A model generated the notes under the pieces. That model made no database searches. It was not told the DNA's origin and saw only the letters and a list, made by a program, of their open reading frames with translations. Source: Arthrobacter sp. NIO-1057 (GTDB lineage: Bacteria > Actinomycetota > Actinomycetes > Actinomycetales > Micrococcaceae). From it: 64,000 bases of DNA. The translations under genes and the position numbers were made by a program. The DNA is taken from contig NZ_FMAT01000003.1 of the NCBI RefSeq assembly GCF_900094805.1, positions 1-64,000 on the forward strand, written 5' to 3'. The stretch's first letter is position 1, and each line of letters begins with the position of its first letter. Shown here one piece after another: positions 17,645 to 27,195 of the stretch.

Positions 17645-20600
17645 TTACTTCACAGTCAGTCTCAAGAACGTGACCGAGTAGGCCGGAACCTCATAGTCAA
17701 AGCCATTCTTGTCGGCCTTGAGTTTGAAGTCCCTCGGTGAGATCTTGGTCGGATCCTCCTTGGTGTTCTGTGCCTCGGGAGCAGCGACCAGTTCCGTGGC
17801 CTTAACCGTGGAACCCACCTTGACATCATCTACCGAGATCTTGGTCTGTGATGCGGTAGCGGTAGGGTTGACCAGCTTCACGATCAGCTCGTTGTTCTCG
17901 GTATCGCGGGTGACTACCTGGTAGAGCGGCTTGGCGGCAGGTTCGGTGTACTCGAACTGGAATTGACCATCGAGGTAGAGCTTGATGGTATTTCCCTCAA
18001 CCACGATCTTCACCTGGTAGTCCTTACCGGTTTCCAGGCTCAGGTTTGGACCGGCAGCCACCTCACCCTGGCGGGCAGAGTCGGCACGTTCCAAGACCGA
18101 ACGAGTATTGCCCCAACCGCCGAGGTTCCACCAGTAGAACTTGTCGGCGGCCCCGGCCGCGAAGCCGATCAGGAAGCCTTCCTTGCCGGCGTCCTTGCGC
18201 GCGGTAAGTTCCACAGTGTAGTTCTTCCAGTCCTTGTCATAGGCGCCGGTGATCAGGCTACGAGCATCCTCGATATTCGTATCCGACTGCACGTAGCGCC
18301 CATCTTCAACACTCCAGGCACCGCGTTGCGCTTCCCACTTCGAATCATCGGTGAAGTCGTCGCTAAAGAGTTCTTCACCGGATTCATTGTCGGTGACCAA
18401 CAGGTTGTCGTAGGAGGTTTTGGTCTGCCAGCTGCTCAGGAAGACCCCGCCGGTCAAATCCGGTGCGGTGGAGCTCTTGCCACTCAGTTTGGAAGGTACC
18501 ACCTGATCGCCGACGTTGTTCATCCACAACTTCTGGTTGTAGTAGTTGGCCGAACCCCAGGACTGCTTGTTATCGAACCACATCATGTCCGGGGCCCACT
18601 GAACATAGTCCTCATTGGCGAAGATGGGAGCGTAGGACGCGAGCTTCACAACGTCCGAATTTCGCTCCAGACCAGTCATGTAGGCGGCCTCGGACAGGGC
18701 GTTGGCGAAGCTATTGCCGCGTGAGGCGTACTCCCCCAAGAACACCTGTGGGCCACTGCGGTCGTAGGAATCGTAACGCTCATCGTTGCCCAGGAACCAG
18801 GAGGGGTCGTTGTAGTAGTGCTCGTCAACCATGTCCACGCCCTGCTCCTTGTTAAACCGCCACAATTCATCAAAACGGGTTCCGGTGTCATCGGGTCCGC
18901 TGTTGGAAATGATGGTGATCTCTGGGTACTCCGCCTCGATGGCGTCGCGGAACTTCGGGAAATTGGCTTCGAAGGTCTTGGTTACTTCTTCGTTGCCCAG
19001 CCCGATGTACTTCAGGTTGAACGGTTTGCTGTGACCCAGTTCGGCACGCTTGGCACCCCAGGTGGTGTTGGTGTCACCGTTGGCAAATTCGATCAGGTCC
19101 AAGGTGTCTTGAACCCAGCGATCGATACGTTCGGAATCGGTCATTTCTGGAATCTTAGAACCACAACCATTGGCTCCCACCGAGACGACCGGTAGCGCGG
19201 TGGCGTCCAAGTCCTCGGCCCACTTCAGGTATTCCAAGTAGCCGATGCCGTAGGACTGGTTGTAGCCCCAGAAGTTCCAGTTGGTCGGACGGGTTTCTAC
19301 TGCCCCGATGGTTTCCTTCCACTGGTAGGTACGCTGACGGTCCTGACCATCGGATTCTTCATAGGTGTCGAAGGTTCCGACGTTGGTGACACAGCCACCG
19401 GGGAAACGCAGGAAGCTCGGATTCAGGTCGGCCACTTTTTCGGCCAGATCCTTACGCAGCACGGACTTGCCGTTCACCGGACCCACCCAGGTATCTTGTG
19501 GGAACAGGGAGACCATGTCCAGCTTGAGCGATTCTGCTGCCGTGGTCGCAAGGCTCAGGCGGCCCGAATCGGTGCTTGCCTTAGCCTTGATCGTGACCTT
19601 GTACTGCTTCCATTGGTCGCTGCCGTCCACCTTGATGCTTGCGCTGCCGTAGACCGTGGAATTCTTAGGATCCGTGAGCTTAATGTCGAGGGCCTGGGCC
19701 TTGGCAGATCGTGCGAAGACACTGAAGTCGTATTTGGCTCCCTTCTTCACCGCGAGCCCCGAGTTATAGGACTGGTTCTGAATGCCATCACCCTTGGCCG
19801 TGGCTTTCAGTTCAAGGTAGGCGCGGTTGGAATCATTGAGCCACTCGGAACGTTCAGAACTGACTTTCGCTTCGGCCTTGCCGATGGTTTCCCACCCGGT
19901 CAGTGGGGTGAAGTCCTTATTATCGGCCTTGCTGAATTCGAAGGATCGGTTGCGTACCAACTCGGCGTAGAGCCCACCGTCAGCGGCGTAGTTGATGTCC
20001 TCGTAGAAGGCGCCGTACATCGTATCGCTGATCTCGTGTGCTGTAGCATCACCGTCGATTGTCAGTTCTTGCTCTCCCAGTTCACCGGAGCCCAGGGTGA
20101 AGCTCACGGCTTGGGACTTTGCGCCCAAACGTAGCGAACCGTTCTTATGGCGGATCACCCACGCAGCATTTTCATTGGTAGCACCGGCTAGGCGAAGATA
20201 GCTCTTGCCACCGCCGGCATCAACGATCCGCCACGTGGTTTCTGCACCTTCAGTCAGCTGCAGTTTCCCATTTTTGTGCGACAGGTTTCCATTGGCGCTG
20301 GAGATGATCAATGGATGTTCGGCCTCAGAATTCCCCTCGCCCGCTTCCTTGGCGGTAAAGCGCAGGGCGGTGCTTGGACGGGTGTCACTGAGTTCTAGTC
20401 GCTGTTTCTTATCGGCTGCGAGGTAGAGCGAATCATCGGTGGGGTTCAAGGTAAATGGATCGGTGGGCACCAGGTCAGTGCCCCCGGATTCATCCAGCCA
20501 GAAGCTGTCAAAAGATGCGGTGTGCCCGGTGCCATCCTGCGCGGCGAGCGCGTACAGGCCAACCTTGGTGGCGTTCCAATCCACGGTGAAACTTGAGGCC

Positions 20601-22258
20601 TTAGCCCAGTTTCCTTCTGCGTCACCGTAGTAAACGGTGATTTCCTTACCCTTGCGGTCCAACCGCAACCACTCGGTGGTGGATTCTGGGCGAGCGGTGA
20701 ATTGGGAGGCATATGCTCCGGCCGATTCGGCGGCGCTTTCGATCACCACGGGGCCTTCGGTGGCACTGGAGACGTGGGCCAAGCCAGCACGTACGTAGTT
20801 ATCGAAGTCTTTCCACGCCAATAATCCGGCGCCTTGGAAGTCCTTAGATACCGGAGCGGTCAGGTGGGTTGCCACCGAAAAATCGCCGGCAGGGACATCG
20901 ACCATGAACAGGTTCTTGGCGTCGTTGGAATCTTGCCAGGTATCTCCTTTTTGGGAGGTCAGCACCAGGGCTGAATCCTTGAGCTGCCAAGCTGAGGCTT
21001 GTTCGTTAATGATAGAGAACCGGTCATTGAGTTCGGTCCCATCAAATTCCTCACGGAAGGTACCTTCGGGAAGCTGCGGGTCAGGCCCGGGAACAACTGG
21101 CCCCGGGGTTTCTGGCTCTTCGCTGGAAGGGTAGGCGGCGATCAGTGCCTGTTGCTCTTCGGCGGTAATTGGCAAGACGGTGCCGTGGCGTGGGCTGGTC
21201 GGAAGTTTCGCGTCGGGCACGCTGGTCCATTCTCCCCCGGCCAAATCCTCGGTCTCGAAGACCATATAGCCCTTGCCACCGTGGTACGAAGGCTGGTCGA
21301 TCATCAGATACCAGCTGTCGTCGGTCAGTGAGGGGAACATCGTCGGGCCTTCACCCGAGGTAAAAGTGCCGCCCCAAGGGTTAGGCTGACCCACACCGAT
21401 ATGTTCGGTCACTAGATCCCATCCATCGCCTTCGCTCACCCCCTGGGTGCGCAGCAATTCGGGCGAGGACTCCATGCGAACGCTCATGTCGCCTTCGTCT
21501 TTGGTCAGACGGTAGTAAGTATCGTCGACCTCGGCCACGGTGGAGTCAATCATCCCCAGTCCAGGGCCTTGACGTTCATCAATCCATACCTTGGGCTCTG
21601 AGAAGTCTATAAAGTCCGAGGTGGTGGAGTACATCATGCGCTGATAGGAGTCTTTGATATCGCGCTGATCGGCGGGAACATCATCGGGATAAAGCGCGGA
21701 AGCCCAGTAAACCACGTACTGGCCGGTGGCTTCATCCCAGTGTGCTTCCGGAGCCCACAGGTTACCGGAGTTATCGGGCGAGAGTTTCACTTCGCGCTGG
21801 TCGGACCAGTTGATCAGGTCCGAGGACTCCCAGATCATCAGTGAGTGGCTGCCGGTTTCTTGGGCGTCGCCGAAGGTACCACCACCATACATTTTGAGGT
21901 CGGTGGCCAGCAGGTAGTACTTTGAACCGTCTTCCGATCGGATCAGGAAAGGATCACGTAGGCCCTTGGTCCCCAGCTCTGATTCCAATATTGGTTTGCC
22001 GTCATTGAGCGTGTACCAACTATTGGGATCATCGCCTTTAGAGACGGCAAGATGAATTTTTTCTCCGTCATCCGTGCTTTCACCGGTGAAATACGGAAAG
22101 GCGTAGGCCGCATAGTCAGCGTCCGATGTCCCATCGCCCGGAGCTTGGGCGATGTTCACACTACTGAAGTGCGGAACCGCGGCGAGCGCCGAGGCGGGTA
22201 ATGAGAAGGAGACGAGCAATGCCAAGGGCACGGCCCATCGTTTACGAGGATGCATCAC
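17645..22258 (-). CDS. Secreted GH43-GH51 two-catalytic-domain furanosidase
   Basis: This 1537-residue extracellular enzyme starts with a signal peptide (MMHPRKRW, hydrophobic core, cleavage near ALA-AV at about 27). Residues about 45-375 form a GH43 five-blade propeller (GLRDPFLIRS, LWAPEAHWD, GMIDSTV). A Pro-rich linker leads to a concanavalin-like domain at about 398-590. A GH51 module spans about 745-1290 with its second lobe near 1445-1537. It has a CBM-like insert at about 770-920, acid/base Glu1090 in GLGNEE, and nucleophile Glu1176 in FLGEYAS. A LamG/DUF1080-like domain interrupts it at about 1295-1440. GH51 and GH43 typically release alpha-L-arabinofuranose, and galactofuranose is also possible. 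It lies beside a furanose importer. Confidence 0.88.
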   Translation of the reverse strand: MMHPRKRWAVPLALLVSFSLPASALAAVPHFSSVNIAQAPGDGTSDADYAAYAFPYFTGESTDDGEKIHLAVSKGDDPNSWYTLNDGKPILESELGTKGLRDPFLIRSEDGSKYYLLATDLKMYGGGTFGDAQETGSHSLMIWESSDLINWSDQREVKLSPDNSGNLWAPEAHWDEATGQYVVYWASALYPDDVPADQRDIKDSYQRMMYSTTSDFIDFSEPKVWIDERQGPGLGMIDSTVAEVDDTYYRLTKDEGDMSVRMESSPELLRTQGVSEGDGWDLVTEHIGVGQPNPWGGTFTSGEGPTMFPSLTDDSWYLMIDQPSYHGGKGYMVFETEDLAGGEWTSVPDAKLPTSPRHGTVLPITAEEQQALIAAYPSSEEPETPGPVVPGPDPQLPEGTFREEFDGTELNDRFSIINEQASAWQLKDSALVLTSQKGDTWQDSNDAKNLFMVDVPAGDFSVATHLTAPVSKDFQGAGLLAWKDFDNYVRAGLAHVSSATEGPVVIESAAESAGAYASQFTARPESTTEWLRLDRKGKEITVYYGDAEGNWAKASSFTVDWNATKVGLYALAAQDGTGHTASFDSFWLDESGGTDLVPTDPFTLNPTDDSLYLAADKKQRLELSDTRPSTALRFTAKEAGEGNSEAEHPLIISSANGNLSHKNGKLQLTEGAETTWRIVDAGGGKSYLRLAGATNENAAWVIRHKNGSLRLGAKSQAVSFTLGSGELGEQELTIDGDATAHEISDTMYGAFYEDINYAADGGLYAELVRNRSFEFSKADNKDFTPLTGWETIGKAEAKVSSERSEWLNDSNRAYLELKATAKGDGIQNQSYNSGLAVKKGAKYDFSVFARSAKAQALDIKLTDPKNSTVYGSASIKVDGSDQWKQYKVTIKAKASTDSGRLSLATTAAESLKLDMVSLFPQDTWVGPVNGKSVLRKDLAEKVADLNPSFLRFPGGCVTNVGTFDTYEESDGQDRQRTYQWKETIGAVETRPTNWNFWGYNQSYGIGYLEYLKWAEDLDATALPVVSVGANGCGSKIPEMTDSERIDRWVQDTLDLIEFANGDTNTTWGAKRAELGHSKPFNLKYIGLGNEEVTKTFEANFPKFRDAIEAEYPEITIISNSGPDDTGTRFDELWRFNKEQGVDMVDEHYYNDPSWFLGNDERYDSYDRSGPQVFLGEYASRGNSFANALSEAAYMTGLERNSDVVKLASYAPIFANEDYVQWAPDMMWFDNKQSWGSANYYNQKLWMNNVGDQVVPSKLSGKSSTAPDLTGGVFLSSWQTKTSYDNLLVTDNESGEELFSDDFTDDSKWEAQRGAWSVEDGRYVQSDTNIEDARSLITGAYDKDWKNYTVELTARKDAGKEGFLIGFAAGAADKFYWWNLGGWGNTRSVLERADSARQGEVAAGPNLSLETGKDYQVKIVVEGNTIKLYLDGQFQFEYTEPAAKPLYQVVTRDTENNELIVKLVNPTATASQTKISVDDVKVGSTVKATELVAAPEAQNTKEDPTKISPRDFKLKADKNGFDYEVPAYSVTFLRLTVK

Positions 22259-22377
22259 TTACTTGAACCTCCATGAGGTAGGTCGACGTGCTAACGTCGT
22301 GATGACGAGGACGGGTTCAGGCAAATGACACCGTCGTCGTAATGGGATATTCACCGCCTACTGGCGGCTGGATATGT

Positions 22378-22411
22378 TTCAGGGTTCGGCACGGTAATGC
22401 CGAACCCTGAA
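22378..22411 (-). terminator. Perfect hairpin between yjfF and the glycosidase gene
   Basis: TTCAGGGTTCGGCA (22378-22391) and TGCCGAACCCTGAA (22398-22411) form a 14-bp perfect stem with a 6-nt loop, 17 bp past the yjfF stop. The flank on either strand has only a short T-run. It may terminate or attenuate transport-operon transcripts before the GH43-GH51 gene, making the importer and enzyme differently expressed. Confidence 0.75.
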
Positions 22412-22427
22412 CCTTTTCACTACGGAC

Positions 22428-23423
22428 TTAGGTGCGCCGTAGGGAAAGTATTCTTTGCAGGATCACGAAGATCAGCAACAAAACACCGATGACGATCTTG
22501 GTCCACCAGGAACTAAGCGTTCCTTCAAAGGTGATAATCGTTTGGATCAGGCCCAAAACCATGACACCAACCACGGAGCCGAGCACAAATCCCATGCCGC
22601 CCACCAGTAGCGTTCCGCCGATGACCACGGCGGCAATCGCATCAAGTTCCATGCCCACGCCGGTCAGTGCATAACCGGAGCGGGAGAACATGGCGAAGAG
22701 AATGCCGCCGAGTGAGGCGCAGGTTCCGGAAATGACGTACACGGTCACCTTGGTGCGTGCCACGCGCAAGCCCATCAGGGTTGCTGAGCTTTCACCGCCG
22801 CCGACGGCGTAGACCGTGCGGCCAAAGCGGGTGCGGTGCAGGATCCACCAGGCGCAGGCGACCACGATCAGGGCGATGACCACCGCGGCGGTGATCCGCC
22901 AGCGTCCGGTGCTCAGGCCCCAGTTGGTGATGGCAATGAATCCTTCATCGCGGATCGGCACCGATTCCGGGGCGAAGATGAAGCACAGGCCGCGGGCTAG
23001 GAACATTCCGGCCAGGGTCGCAACGAAGGGTTGCACGTCGAAGTATTGGATCATCACGCCCATGCCCAGACCGATGATGGACCCGGCCAGCAGTGCGATC
23101 GGCAAGACGAGGATCAGCGGAACGCCGGCTTGTAGCAGGGTTGCGGTGATGACCGAGGACAGGGCCAAGACTGCACCGACCGACAGGTCAATACCGCCGG
23201 TGAGAATAACGAAAGTCATTCCGGTGGCGAGGACAATCAGGTGCGCGTTGTTAATGAATAGGTTTGAGATGACTGCTGGTGAAAGGAAGTTCTCGTAGCG
23301 TACTCCGCCGATGACCAGCATCAACAGGAACACAATGATGGTGCCTAGTACCGGAAGGTAGCGCCGATCGAGCGAGAGTTTGCGCGATGCACTTTTGGCG
23401 ATGGTGGCGGTTGCGGTGCTCAT
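22428..23423 (-). CDS. yjfF: Sugar ABC transporter permease, YjfF type
   Basis: This 331-residue inner permease of a CUT2-class sugar importer has about 9-10 membrane segments. TGGIDLSVGAVLALSSV is the CUT2 permease signature, and IAAVVIGGTLLVGGMGFVLGS is the second conserved block. The LFINNAHLIVLATGMTFVILTGG sequence matches the YjfF branch rather than RbsC. Its ATG overlaps the ytfT stop (ATGA). With YtfQ, YtfR and YtfT it makes a heterodimeric permease for a furanose sugar. It is the last gene of the transport operon. Confidence 0.87.
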   Translation of the reverse strand: MSTATATIAKSASRKLSLDRRYLPVLGTIIVFLLMLVIGGVRYENFLSPAVISNLFINNAHLIVLATGMTFVILTGGIDLSVGAVLALSSVITATLLQAGVPLILVLPIALLAGSIIGLGMGVMIQYFDVQPFVATLAGMFLARGLCFIFAPESVPIRDEGFIAITNWGLSTGRWRITAAVVIALIVVACAWWILHRTRFGRTVYAVGGGESSATLMGLRVARTKVTVYVISGTCASLGGILFAMFSRSGYALTGVGMELDAIAAVVIGGTLLVGGMGFVLGSVVGVMVLGLIQTIITFEGTLSSWWTKIVIGVLLLIFVILQRILSLRRT

Positions 23424-24442
23424 GCGGAGGCCTCCTGGAAGCGACGGCGTTCACGTAGTCCGGCCAGCATGGTGCGCAAGCGGGTGGACATCATCAGGGT
23501 GACGGCGATGACCACGATGGCCTTGAACAGCGAAGTCACCAGCGGGGAAATTCCCAAGACCGTAACGGTCAGGCTCAGGGTGGTAATGATCAGTACGCCC
23601 ACCAGGGTGCCCGAGAGGTTGAACTTGCCACCGGCCAGTGAAGTTCCGCCGATGACTACTGCCAAGATGGCGTCCAGCTCGATAAAGAGTCCAGCGTTAT
23701 TGGCGTCGGCGGCCATGGTGTTGGCCGCAAAAATCAGCCCGGCCAAACCCGAGAGCAGGGCGCACAGGGCGTAGACGGTGAACACCAGGGTTTTTGATTT
23801 GACCCCGGCCAGTCGGCTAGCTTCTGGGTTGATTCCGACGGCTTCGAGCAGCATTCCTAGCGCGGTGCGGCGCACCAGCAGGGCCACCACGAGGTACACG
23901 CCGTAGGCGATGATGGCAGCAACGGGTAGTCCTAGGAGAAAGCCGGAGGCCAAGGTGCTAAAGGGTGCGCTGGCCACGGTAGTGATCTGACCATTGGTGA
24001 TCAGCATGGCCACGCCTCGTCCGGCGGTCATCAGGATCAGGGTTGCGATGATCGGTTGGATCCCAAAGTTCGCGACCAGCATGCCGTTAAAGCAGCCCAA
24101 GATGAAGCACAGTCCTAGGGCCACGATGATGGCGCCCAGTGCTGTACCGACGGAGGCGGGGTGATCTGAGCTGGCGATAAAGGTCAGTGCTACGGCGCCG
24201 GCGATGGCCACCGTTGCGCCCACGGATAGGTCGATTCCGCGGGTCGCGATGACCAGGGTCATGCCCAGGGAGACCAGCAGTAGTGGCGCGCTGTTGCGCA
24301 GAATGTCGATGGGTGCACCGAAGAGGTGTCCGTCCAATACGGTGATGCCCAAAATGTCTGGTCTTTTAATGGTGCAGGCGAGCAACAGCGCGGCCAGCGC
24401 GACCAGCGGCCAGAACAGCCGGTGTTTATAGATGAGGGTCAT
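23420..24442 (-). CDS. ytfT: Sugar ABC transporter permease, YtfT type
   Basis: This is the second, non-identical permease of the CUT2 importer, with 340 residues. It has about 10 membrane segments, the signature ATRGIDLSVGATVAIAGAV, and ILAVVIGGTSLAGGKFNLSG. It pairs with YjfF, unlike ribose systems that use one permease as a homodimer. Both ends overlap neighbours by 4 bp, with ytfR upstream and yjfF downstream, so synthesis is coupled. In E. coli the YtfT-YjfF pair belongs to the galactofuranose importer. Confidence 0.87.
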   Translation of the reverse strand: MTLIYKHRLFWPLVALAALLLACTIKRPDILGITVLDGHLFGAPIDILRNSAPLLLVSLGMTLVIATRGIDLSVGATVAIAGAVALTFIASSDHPASVGTALGAIIVALGLCFILGCFNGMLVANFGIQPIIATLILMTAGRGVAMLITNGQITTVASAPFSTLASGFLLGLPVAAIIAYGVYLVVALLVRRTALGMLLEAVGINPEASRLAGVKSKTLVFTVYALCALLSGLAGLIFAANTMAADANNAGLFIELDAILAVVIGGTSLAGGKFNLSGTLVGVLIITTLSLTVTVLGISPLVTSLFKAIVVIAVTLMMSTRLRTMLAGLRERRRFQEASA

Positions 24443-26025
24443 TTCGTTTCTTCCCCAGTGGCGATGATTTCAATGAGGCGTGGTACATCCACGTCATCTG
24501 TCCGTGGAAGTTCGGCGACCTTGGTGTGGTCTCGCATGACAACTATGCGGTCCGAAAGGCGCAGGACTTCTTCCAGCTCGGCGGAAATGAACACCACCGA
24601 CATTCCTTGTTCGGCAAGTTCTGACACCAGGTTCATGATTTCGGTTTTGGCGCCGATGTCGATTCCACGTGTTGGTTCGTCGAGGATCAGAAGTTTGGGT
24701 GCGGTAGCCAGCCACCGTGCCAGCAAGACTTTTTGCTGGTTGCCGCCCGAGAGGTTTTTCAGCAGCGCGTTGGGGTTCGCTGGCCGCACTCCCAGTGCCT
24801 TGATATAGGCATCGACAATCTGTGAAGCCTTGGTGGCTGGCAGCGGGCGGGTCCAGCCTCGGGCCGCTTGCAATCCCAAGATGATGTTCTCGGCCACGCT
24901 CAAGTCCCCGACCACGCCCTCACCTTTTCGGTCTTCGGAGGTGTAGGCGATCTTGTGCCCCAGTGCTTGGCGCGGGGTGCGCAGTTTGGTTTTGGCCCCG
25001 CCAAGTTCGATGGTGCCTTCGTCTGCTTTGTCGGCGCCGTAGAGTAGGCGGGCAAGTTCGGTACGGCCCGATCCCAAGAGCCCTGCCATGCCGATGACTT
25101 CGCCGGCGTACAGGTCCAGGTTGAATGGTTGCACCGCGCCTTTACGGCCCAGGCCCACAGCCTGCAGCAGCGGTTGGGCGTTCTCAGAGCGTGCTTCCTT
25201 GGCGTTGCGCGCTACCGCTTGACCTACCTGAGCATCCGAGGTGCCGGCGATCATCAGGGACACCAGCTCGCGTTGCGGCAGTTCACGAGTGAAGCGTTCT
25301 TGCACAAGTTTGCCGTTGCGCAGGATGGTGATGCGGTCCGAAACCGCATAAATCTGGTCGAGGAAGTGCGAGACAAACAGGATGGCCACACCATCTTGGC
25401 GCAGTTGCCGCATCACGGTGAACAGCTGCTTGACTTCGTCGGTATCCAGTGAGGAGGTCGGTTCGTCGAGGATGAGAACCTTGGCGTCGACCACCATGGC
25501 GCGGCTGATCGCAACGAGTTGCTGGACGGCCAATGAGTGGGAACCCAAGGAGCTTCCCGGGTCGATATTCAGGCCCATCTTTTTGAGGAATACCGTGGCT
25601 TGGCGTCGCATGCTGCGCCAGTCCAGGCCACCGAAGCGTCGTGGCTCGTTGCCGAGCATGATGTTTTCGGCGACGGTGAGGTTGGTGCAGAGATTTACTT
25701 CTTGATACACCGTGGAGATACCGTGTTCGCGGGCATCTGCCGGTCCATTGAAGCGAGTCGAGGTGCCATTAACCGTGATGCTACCGCCGGACAAGGAATT
25801 CACTCCGGTCAGCGCTTTAATCAGGGTAGATTTTCCTGCGCCGTTTTCTCCCATAAGGGCATGGATTTCACCAGGAAATAGTCGGAAATCAACGTTATCC
25901 AGCGCTTTGACACCGGGAAATTCTACTGAAATTCCGGTCATCTGAACCACCGGATGGGTTGCTTGAGGTTCGGGAGCATCGGCGGTGCTGGGCCGTTGCT
26001 GAGGTTCTGATGCGATCATTAACAT
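24439..26025 (-). CDS. ytfR: Sugar ABC transporter ATP-binding protein with two ATPase domains, YtfR type
   Basis: This 528-residue CUT2 ATPase has two fused nucleotide-binding domains. The N-terminal one (about 27-265) has Walker A GENGAGKST and Walker B LILDEPTSS. The C-terminal one (about 285-520) has the degenerate Walker A GLLGSGRTE, LSGGNQQKVLLARW and LILDEPTRGID. It powers the YtfT-YjfF permease from the cytoplasmic side. It overlaps ytfT by 4 bp and follows ytfQ after an 81-bp spacer that contains a stable stem-loop. Confidence 0.92.
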   Translation of the reverse strand: MLMIASEPQQRPSTADAPEPQATHPVVQMTGISVEFPGVKALDNVDFRLFPGEIHALMGENGAGKSTLIKALTGVNSLSGGSITVNGTSTRFNGPADAREHGISTVYQEVNLCTNLTVAENIMLGNEPRRFGGLDWRSMRRQATVFLKKMGLNIDPGSSLGSHSLAVQQLVAISRAMVVDAKVLILDEPTSSLDTDEVKQLFTVMRQLRQDGVAILFVSHFLDQIYAVSDRITILRNGKLVQERFTRELPQRELVSLMIAGTSDAQVGQAVARNAKEARSENAQPLLQAVGLGRKGAVQPFNLDLYAGEVIGMAGLLGSGRTELARLLYGADKADEGTIELGGAKTKLRTPRQALGHKIAYTSEDRKGEGVVGDLSVAENIILGLQAARGWTRPLPATKASQIVDAYIKALGVRPANPNALLKNLSGGNQQKVLLARWLATAPKLLILDEPTRGIDIGAKTEIMNLVSELAEQGMSVVFISAELEEVLRLSDRIVVMRDHTKVAELPRTDDVDVPRLIEIIATGEETK

Positions 26026-26060
26026 GCCTCTATAGGTGCGTGAACTGCCACTTAGTGATG

Positions 26061-26091
26061 AGCCGGCGCACGGTAAAACCGTCCGCCGGCT
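26061..26091 (-). ncRNA. Intercistronic stem-loop between ytfQ and ytfR
   Basis: AGCCGGCG (26061-26068) pairs with CGCCGGCT (26084-26091), and inside it ACGGT (26070-26074) pairs with ACCGT (26078-26082), with one C-C mismatch and an AAA loop. Such structures after a binding-protein gene usually stabilise the 5' message or attenuate, so the binding protein is made in excess over the membrane parts. Confidence 0.65.
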
Positions 26092-26106
26092 TGAGTGATT
26101 TAGCGC

Positions 26107-27099
26107 TTAGTACTTGCGATCTGGCAAGGCCTTTTCGGCTTCTTCTTGGGTGAACGCGGCGTCTTCAACGACGATGCGCTTCTCCACGGACTCACCGGCT
26201 ACAACCTTCTTGGCAACTTCGGCCAGGTCTTCGCCCAGCAGTGGGTTGCACTCAACGATGTAGTTGATCTTGCCGTCAGCCAGTGCCTGCATGCCGTCCT
26301 TGACTGCGTCGATGGTGACGATCTTGATGTCTTCGCCTGGCTTCTTACCTGCTGCTTCGATAGCTTCGATAGCGCCTAGGCCCATGTCATCGTTGTGGGC
26401 AAAAACGAGGTCGATGTCATCGTGCGAGTTCAGGAAGCCTTCCATAACCTGCTTGCCACCGGCACGAGTGAAGTCACCGGTCTGGGAGTCCACAACCTTG
26501 ATATCGGTGCCAGCGATGGCCTTTTCGAAGCCTTCCTTACGGTCGATAGCTGGAGCAGAACCGGTGGTGCCCTGCAGCTCGACGACCTTCAGTTCCTCAT
26601 CCTTGAAGTTATCGGCCACCCACTGACCAGCGCGCTGGCCTTCTTCGACGAAGTCAGAACCGATAAATGACTCATAGAGGGAGTCATCTGTGGTGTCTAC
26701 CGCACGGTCGGTGAGGATCACTGGGATGTTGGCGTTCTTTGCTTCCTGAAGCACAGCGTCCCAACCGGTCTCAACCACTGGCGAGAATGCCAGGACGTCA
26801 ACGCCCTGGGCGATGTATGAGCGTAGGGCCTGAATCTGGTTTTCTTGCTTCTGCTGAGCATCGGAGAAGCTGAGCTTGAACCCGTTCTCTTCGGTCAGAG
26901 TATCTTGGATGTCCTTGGTGTTAGCTGCACGCCAGCCAGATTCGGCGCCTACCTGGGAGAAGCCGATAGCGATGGTGTCGGAGCCCGAACCGTCATCAGC
27001 TGATTCGCTGGATGATGAGCCCGAGCATGCGCTCATGGCCGCCATTGCTGCAACGGAGAGCGTTGCAATTCCTGCGCGTAAAAAGGTCTTTCGCTTCAT
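26107..27099 (-). CDS. ytfQ: Furanose-binding lipoprotein, YtfQ type
   Basis: This 330-residue periplasmic-binding-protein-type lipoprotein is anchored to the outer face of the membrane. MKRKTFLRAG, a hydrophobic stretch and the lipobox MSAC (Cys25) define the signal. A two-lobe PBP domain follows (IGFSQVGAESGWRAAN, ILTDRAVD, VFAHNDDMGLGAIEAIEAAG), close to E. coli YtfQ. AGAAGG precedes ATG 27099, and the 26 additional upstream codons are rejected. It heads the transport operon and lies just downstream of a perfect LacI-type operator. The ligand is probably galactofuranose or arabinofuranose, inferred from family and the neighbouring glycosidase. Confidence 0.88.
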   Translation of the reverse strand: MKRKTFLRAGIATLSVAAMAAMSACSGSSSSESADDGSGSDTIAIGFSQVGAESGWRAANTKDIQDTLTEENGFKLSFSDAQQKQENQIQALRSYIAQGVDVLAFSPVVETGWDAVLQEAKNANIPVILTDRAVDTTDDSLYESFIGSDFVEEGQRAGQWVADNFKDEELKVVELQGTTGSAPAIDRKEGFEKAIAGTDIKVVDSQTGDFTRAGGKQVMEGFLNSHDDIDLVFAHNDDMGLGAIEAIEAAGKKPGEDIKIVTIDAVKDGMQALADGKINYIVECNPLLGEDLAEVAKKVVAGESVEKRIVVEDAAFTQEEAEKALPDRKY

Positions 27100-27177
27100 T
27101 GAGATGTCCTTCTCGTGGGTCCCCGCCGACTGTCGAGTGAATTGTTCCGACTGCGGGATACATGTGTCGGTGCTCAC

Positions 27178-27195
27178 AATGTTAGCGCTAACATT
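27178..27195 (-). promoter_or_regulatory. LacI-family operator upstream of ytfQ
   Basis: AATGTTAGCGCTAACATT is an exact 18-bp palindrome with the central CG typical of LacI-family sites, 79 bp before the ytfQ ATG. No LacI gene lies in the window, so the repressor must be encoded elsewhere. Confidence 0.85.

Noticed and set aside
17963-18724. 253-codon rightward frame inside the glycosidase gene
   Set aside because: Antisense shadow of the GH51 coding sequence with no start signal.
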